Shown piece by piece: positions 60,783-64,000 of a stretch of 64,000 nucleotides of DNA. This DNA comes from Allomuricauda sp. Lineage in GTDB: Bacteria > Bacteroidota > Bacteroidia > Flavobacteriales > Flavobacteriaceae. The first letter of the stretch is position 1, and every line of letters starts with the position of its first letter. The DNA lies in contig NZ_PABT01000046.1 of assembly GCF_002699205.1 (NCBI RefSeq), positions 88,920-152,919 of the forward strand. The letters are read 5' to 3'. The notes under the pieces are model-generated. The model was given only the letters and a program-made list of their open reading frames with translations, was not told the DNA's origin and ran no database searches. A program made the translations under genes and the position numbers.

Positions 60783-63700
60783 TTACCTTACTATTTGAAT
60801 CCATCCTTTAACCACATCTGTTCCGTCTCCATTAAGATCAAGGATATAAAAATAAGTTCCATTGGGCAAATCCCCATTCTTTCCTGTTCCATCCCACGAA
60901 CTATCATAACCATCCATTTGGAAGACACTGTTGCCGTAGCGGTCAAATATTTCCAATGAGTTATTTGGATACGATGTATGGCCCACAAGGGTCAACGTAT
61001 CATTATCCCCATCATTATTGGGTGAAAAAATAGTACAGAGGGTTCCCGGGTCTTCACATTGACTGCGATTGACCTTGACTTCTACCGTGGCTGTATCATT
61101 ATCTGGATTGTCATCAATGGGCAACGAGGACGATAGACTGGCCGTATTGGTCAAGGTTCCTAATTCGATCACCCTTGCCCGAATATCCAAAGTGGCACTT
61201 TCTTCCCCTACCAACTCATCAATGGTCCATTCACCAGTGGTTTCATCATAATTTCCTTTGGAAGGATCACTGGACAGCAATTCAAATCCATCTTCCAAAA
61301 CATCGCTCACCACAATATCCTCCACCCTGTCCGTGGTCATGTTTTCCACAGTTATGGTAAATCTTACTTCTTCGTCCAAAAGCACTTCATCATCATTCAC
61401 TTCCTTGGTAATCGCCAAGTCAATGGTTTCATTGGAGATACAATCCTGCACGGTAATGGTCAGTTGTGCCGATGAGGTTTCGGTACAGTCACCTACGGGT
61501 TGCGTAGTGTACTCAAAAACGTATGCTCCACTGGGGAGACCTGTAAAATCAACTATGTTTTCGGCATTCAAGGTTGCCTCTCCGTTGGATGGGTCCGTTA
61601 TTATAGTCCATGTTCCCGCATCTTGCCCCATCAAACCATCGTCCAGATCAAATGTTGTTGGCCCTTCGTCACTGGAAACGTTGCAGACCGTAAGATCTTC
61701 AATGGGAATCCCTGCGGATAGCTCTTCATATATGGTAGCCACCACTTCCACCCGTTCACTTTCACAACCGTTTGCCGAAGCCGTTACATAAAATGAGGTG
61801 GTTTCGGTCAGGGTATTTGTGGTAAAGGTATCACTGGTGCCCACAATGTTCCCTCCTGTCGGCGCATCGTACCAGGTATAATTTATCGTACTATCGTCCT
61901 CCACCGATGCACTTGCGCTAAGGGTCAAAATACTTGAACCACAGGAAGCGTCCCCGCTCGTACTGTCAATTGTGGGTGTGAAATTTCGTTCCAAGGTTAT
62001 GGCCAGCACAGGACTGCCACAATCGTTGACGGAATCGTAGTAGAAGCCGTAATAGGTTCCCGGGGACACTACATTGGGATTATTCAAATGCGCCCCTGTT
62101 TCTGAAGGCTCATCACTTGTACTCCAAATGAGCTCTGTACCCGACGGGGGTGTGCTGATCACATAATCGTTAAGGTTTGCACTGACCTCATCACAAAATT
62201 CGATGGTTGAACTACCACCATTGAGTGCGGGGGCAACATTGCCCGCATCGCAAGGACCGGAACAATCGTTAACGGTCACCTTCAATTCTACCGTTTGATC
62301 AGAACAAATACCTAATGCCGTAGCAGTATAGGTGAAAATATATTCGCCATCTGGTTGACCTACAAAATTAACAATATTACTACCATCAATAATAATTGAA
62401 GAACCTGACACAGATGAAGTTAAAGACCAAAAGCCTGGATCTTCATCGGATATTTGATCATCAAGATCAAGAATGGTATTCCCATTGGAGGAATCCGAAC
62501 AACGGGAAACCGCAGTAGTTGTTCCCGCATTAGGTTCCTCATTAACAGATAATATTACGGTAACTGTTGGACTTGCACAATCGTTCACTGCATCATAATA
62601 GAAACCGTAGTAAGTTCCAGGATTACTTACCACACTACTTGTTGTAAGATGACTTCCTGTTTGGCCAGGATCTGGATCAGTACTCCAAACCAAGTTTGCG
62701 GTTACATCAACATAATCATCCAAATCTTGACTAAAATCACTTAGATCCTCTACACAAAATTCGGTACTTGTACCATTTAAAGTTGGTGCTGTTGTGCCTG
62801 CAAAGCAAGTTTGTTTTGTTGCTGTATCTGTTGCTGGTGCACCAGCTCCATTGTCGTTGGACAGAATTACGGAAAGCGTGATAGTTCCATTAGGAAGACC
62901 ACTAAGATCAATACCAGATATTTGTTGGTTAGCTGATGATATAGTTCCATTTCCAATAACATCAGTACCTCCTCCACTACTACTAATGGTATAATTGTAT
63001 GTAGCATCAACTTCCGCATTGGAAAATGTAAAACTTACATTATTTTCGTTGGTCTGATCAATTGGATCTTGATCAAAACTCACCGTATACCCAGAGGGTA
63101 TTGTTGTTAATTTCACAGCAGTATCGGATGTTTCAGGACCTTCCGTTCCCAAAACATTACTAACCGTAACCGTTAAGGTAATGAGGCCATCTTGCAAACT
63201 ACTTAAATCTATACTGTTCACGGTTTGGTTAGAAGAAAGTACTGGTCCTACTCCCGTTACCGATGCTACATTTCCATCTCCATCACTTGTGAATGTATAA
63301 TCATAGGATGTTAAAAATGTGGGAGCCCCAGAAAAAGTAAAACTAACCTCGTCTTGGTTAGAAGAATTAATAGGATCTTGATCTATCGTAACTGTATAAC
63401 CAGAAGGTGGCACATCATCTTCACTAATAATATTTACCGTAGCTGTATTTGGCGTACCAATCGTGTAGCCAGTACCCGCATCCAATGTAACTTCAACCGT
63501 TTCCGTAGGCTCGGTGAGGTTATCATCATTGGGGTCAACAATTATGGTAGCGCTGGTTTGCCCAGTTGGAATTGCAACAGTTCCAGTTAGCGCATCGTAA
63601 TCATCTACCGGAGTTGCAGTCCCACCAACAGAATAGTTCACTTCAATATCACTTCCTGTATTATTAATAGCACTTAAACTCACGGTAAAATCTCCCGGAG

Positions 63701-64000
63701 TTGTTCCAAGTTCCGTAGCTGTATCATCGGATGCTGTTATTGTGACGGTAGGGATATCGTCATTGTTTATCGTATAGGTCGTGGTTGTCTGGGCACCCAA
63801 TGTGGCATCGCCCGTGGCACTTCCCAAGACCAGATCTATCGTATCGTCCCCCTCGACGTCCGCATCTCCAGTGATCGATAGTGTCGGTATCGGGATCGCC
63901 GTGGCGACCGTTCCATCATAAACGCCAACAGGAATGTCAACCACCTGGGGACTCGTAAATTCATAGTCCGTGCCGGAGAGCGCACTCCCCGTCAGAGCGT
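60783..64000 (-). CDS. Large secreted protein with Calx-beta, Ig-like and DUF11 domains and T9SS sorting domain (5' end outside window)
   Basis: At least 1072 codons are open to the window edge, with no start visible. From the N side: Calx-beta units (GTATPVDDYDALTGTVAIPT; about 63390-64000), two related 100-residue units (GYTVTIDQDPINSSNQ and GYTVSFDQDPIDQTNE), two GTYYGFYYDxVNDC repeats with alternating units around them, an Ig-like part (INYTWYDAPTGG), a DUF11 domain (DLAITKEVNDDEVLLDEEVR) and finally the gliding-motility C-terminal type B sorting domain (CTIFSPNNDGDNDTLTLVGH, RYGNSVFQMDG, PNGTYFYILDLN). It should be exported by the T9SS and sits in an operon with porP/sprF and ompA. Likely an adhesin. 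Confidence 0.9.
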   Translation of the reverse strand, partial: ALTGSALSGTDYEFTSPQVVDIPVGVYDGTVATAIPIPTLSITGDADVEGDDTIDLVLGSATGDATLGAQTTTTYTINNDDIPTVTITASDDTATELGTTPGDFTVSLSAINNTGSDIEVNYSVGGTATPVDDYDALTGTVAIPTGQTSATIIVDPNDDNLTEPTETVEVTLDAGTGYTIGTPNTATVNIISEDDVPPSGYTVTIDQDPINSSNQDEVSFTFSGAPTFLTSYDYTFTSDGDGNVASVTGVGPVLSSNQTVNSIDLSSLQDGLITLTVTVSNVLGTEGPETSDTAVKLTTIPSGYTVSFDQDPIDQTNENNVSFTFSNAEVDATYNYTISSSGGGTDVIGNGTISSANQQISGIDLSGLPNGTITLSVILSNDNGAGAPATDTATKQTCFAGTTAPTLNGTSTEFCVEDLSDFSQDLDDYVDVTANLVWSTDPDPGQTGSHLTTSSVVSNPGTYYGFYYDAVNDCASPTVTVILSVNEEPNAGTTTAVSRCSDSSNGNTILDLDDQISDEDPGFWSLTSSVSGSSIIIDGSNIVNFVGQPDGEYIFTYTATALGICSDQTVELKVTVNDCSGPCDAGNVAPALNGGSSTIEFCDEVSANLNDYVISTPPSGTELIWSTSDEPSETGAHLNNPNVVSPGTYYGFYYDSVNDCGSPVLAITLERNFTPTIDSTSGDASCGSSILTLSASASVEDDSTINYTWYDAPTGGNIVGTSDTFTTNTLTETTSFYVTASANGCESERVEVVATIYEELSAGIPIEDLTVCNVSSDEGPTTFDLDDGLMGQDAGTWTIITDPSNGEATLNAENIVDFTGLPSGAYVFEYTTQPVGDCTETSSAQLTITVQDCISNETIDLAITKEVNDDEVLLDEEVRFTITVENMTTDRVEDIVVSDVLEDGFELLSSDPSKGNYDETTGEWTIDELVGEESATLDIRARVIELGTLTNTASLSSSLPIDDNPDNDTATVEVKVNRSQCEDPGTLCTIFSPNNDGDNDTLTLVGHTSYPNNSLEIFDRYGNSVFQMDGYDSSWDGTGKNGDLPNGTYFYILDLNGDGTDVVKGWIQIVR

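Noticed and set aside
1..64000. CRISPR arrays, rRNA, riboswitches, toxin-antitoxin or anti-phage modules
   Set aside because: No regularly spaced repeats, conserved riboswitch cores, rRNA segments or known defence domains were recognised on either strand. Divergent riboswitches could be missed by eye.

Overview
The window looks like chromosome of a member of the Flavobacteriaceae (Bacteroidota), probably a marine genus near Muricauda/Allomuricauda; the genus is a guess. Reasons: a SusC/SusD pair, PorP/SprF plus a gliding-motility C-terminal sorting domain (type IX secretion), DUF5686, DUF6089 and DUF6090 proteins, a folK-deoxynucleoside kinase fusion, almost no Shine-Dalgarno sequences, and promoters with the Bacteroidota -7 element TAnnTTTG. 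No prophage, transposase, plasmid function or CRISPR array was seen. Two tRNA genes are present.

Layout. 1-4.3 kb: pyrophosphatase, a DUF5686 outer-membrane protein and pyruvate dehydrogenase E1-beta, all on the minus strand. 4.4-9.8 kb: etfB-etfA, a bifunctional nuclease, a nucleoside transporter, a frameshifted four-helix-bundle gene and thyA. 9.8-13.6 kb: a short AraC-type DNA-binding protein, an AhpD-like protein, a small CBM48 protein, a class V aminotransferase, a 2TM protein and folA. 13.6-21.7 kb: a minus-strand envelope cluster (CBS protein, nadK, DUF6089, uppS, bamA, two ompH/skp genes, murI). 21.7-28.8 kb: pdxJ, an alpha/beta hydrolase, a GDSL lipoprotein, a small membrane protein, then the proteostasis genes tig-clpP-clpX. 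28.8-34.3 kb: an unidentified hydrolase-like protein, GH3, DUF2797, an amino-acid permease, a collapsed YfcC permease relic and DUF6090. 34.5-44.6 kb: AsmA, a queuosine-precursor transporter, SppA, folK-dNK, an RNA methyltransferase, mutS and tRNA-Gly/tRNA-Leu. 44.7-54 kb is the most accessory part: susD, susC, a lone LytTR regulator, a collagen-like lipoprotein and a periplasmic GMC oxidoreductase pair. 54-64 kb: an S9 peptidase, an Nramp-related transporter, and an operon of a large secreted CHU_C protein (cut by the window edge), porP/sprF and an OmpA protein.

How the genes relate. thyA, folA and folK-dNK belong to dTMP/folate/deoxynucleotide supply, and the nucleoside transporter fits salvage. 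uppS, bamA, ompH and murI serve envelope building. The clearest regulatory signal is a shared palindrome with core ATTATGCATGCATAAT, placed before etfB and before the GDSL lipoprotein gene; its centre-to-promoter distances in the two places differ by exactly 20 bp, which suggests a common regulon, perhaps for lipid or fatty-acid use. A 130-140 bp folded repeat lies between two separate convergent gene pairs and probably acts as a two-way terminator. No clearly new multi-gene system was found. The best leads are the shared operator, the SusCD-LytTR-collagen-GMC island, the Nramp relative that lacks the metal-binding motif, and an isolated LacI-type operator.
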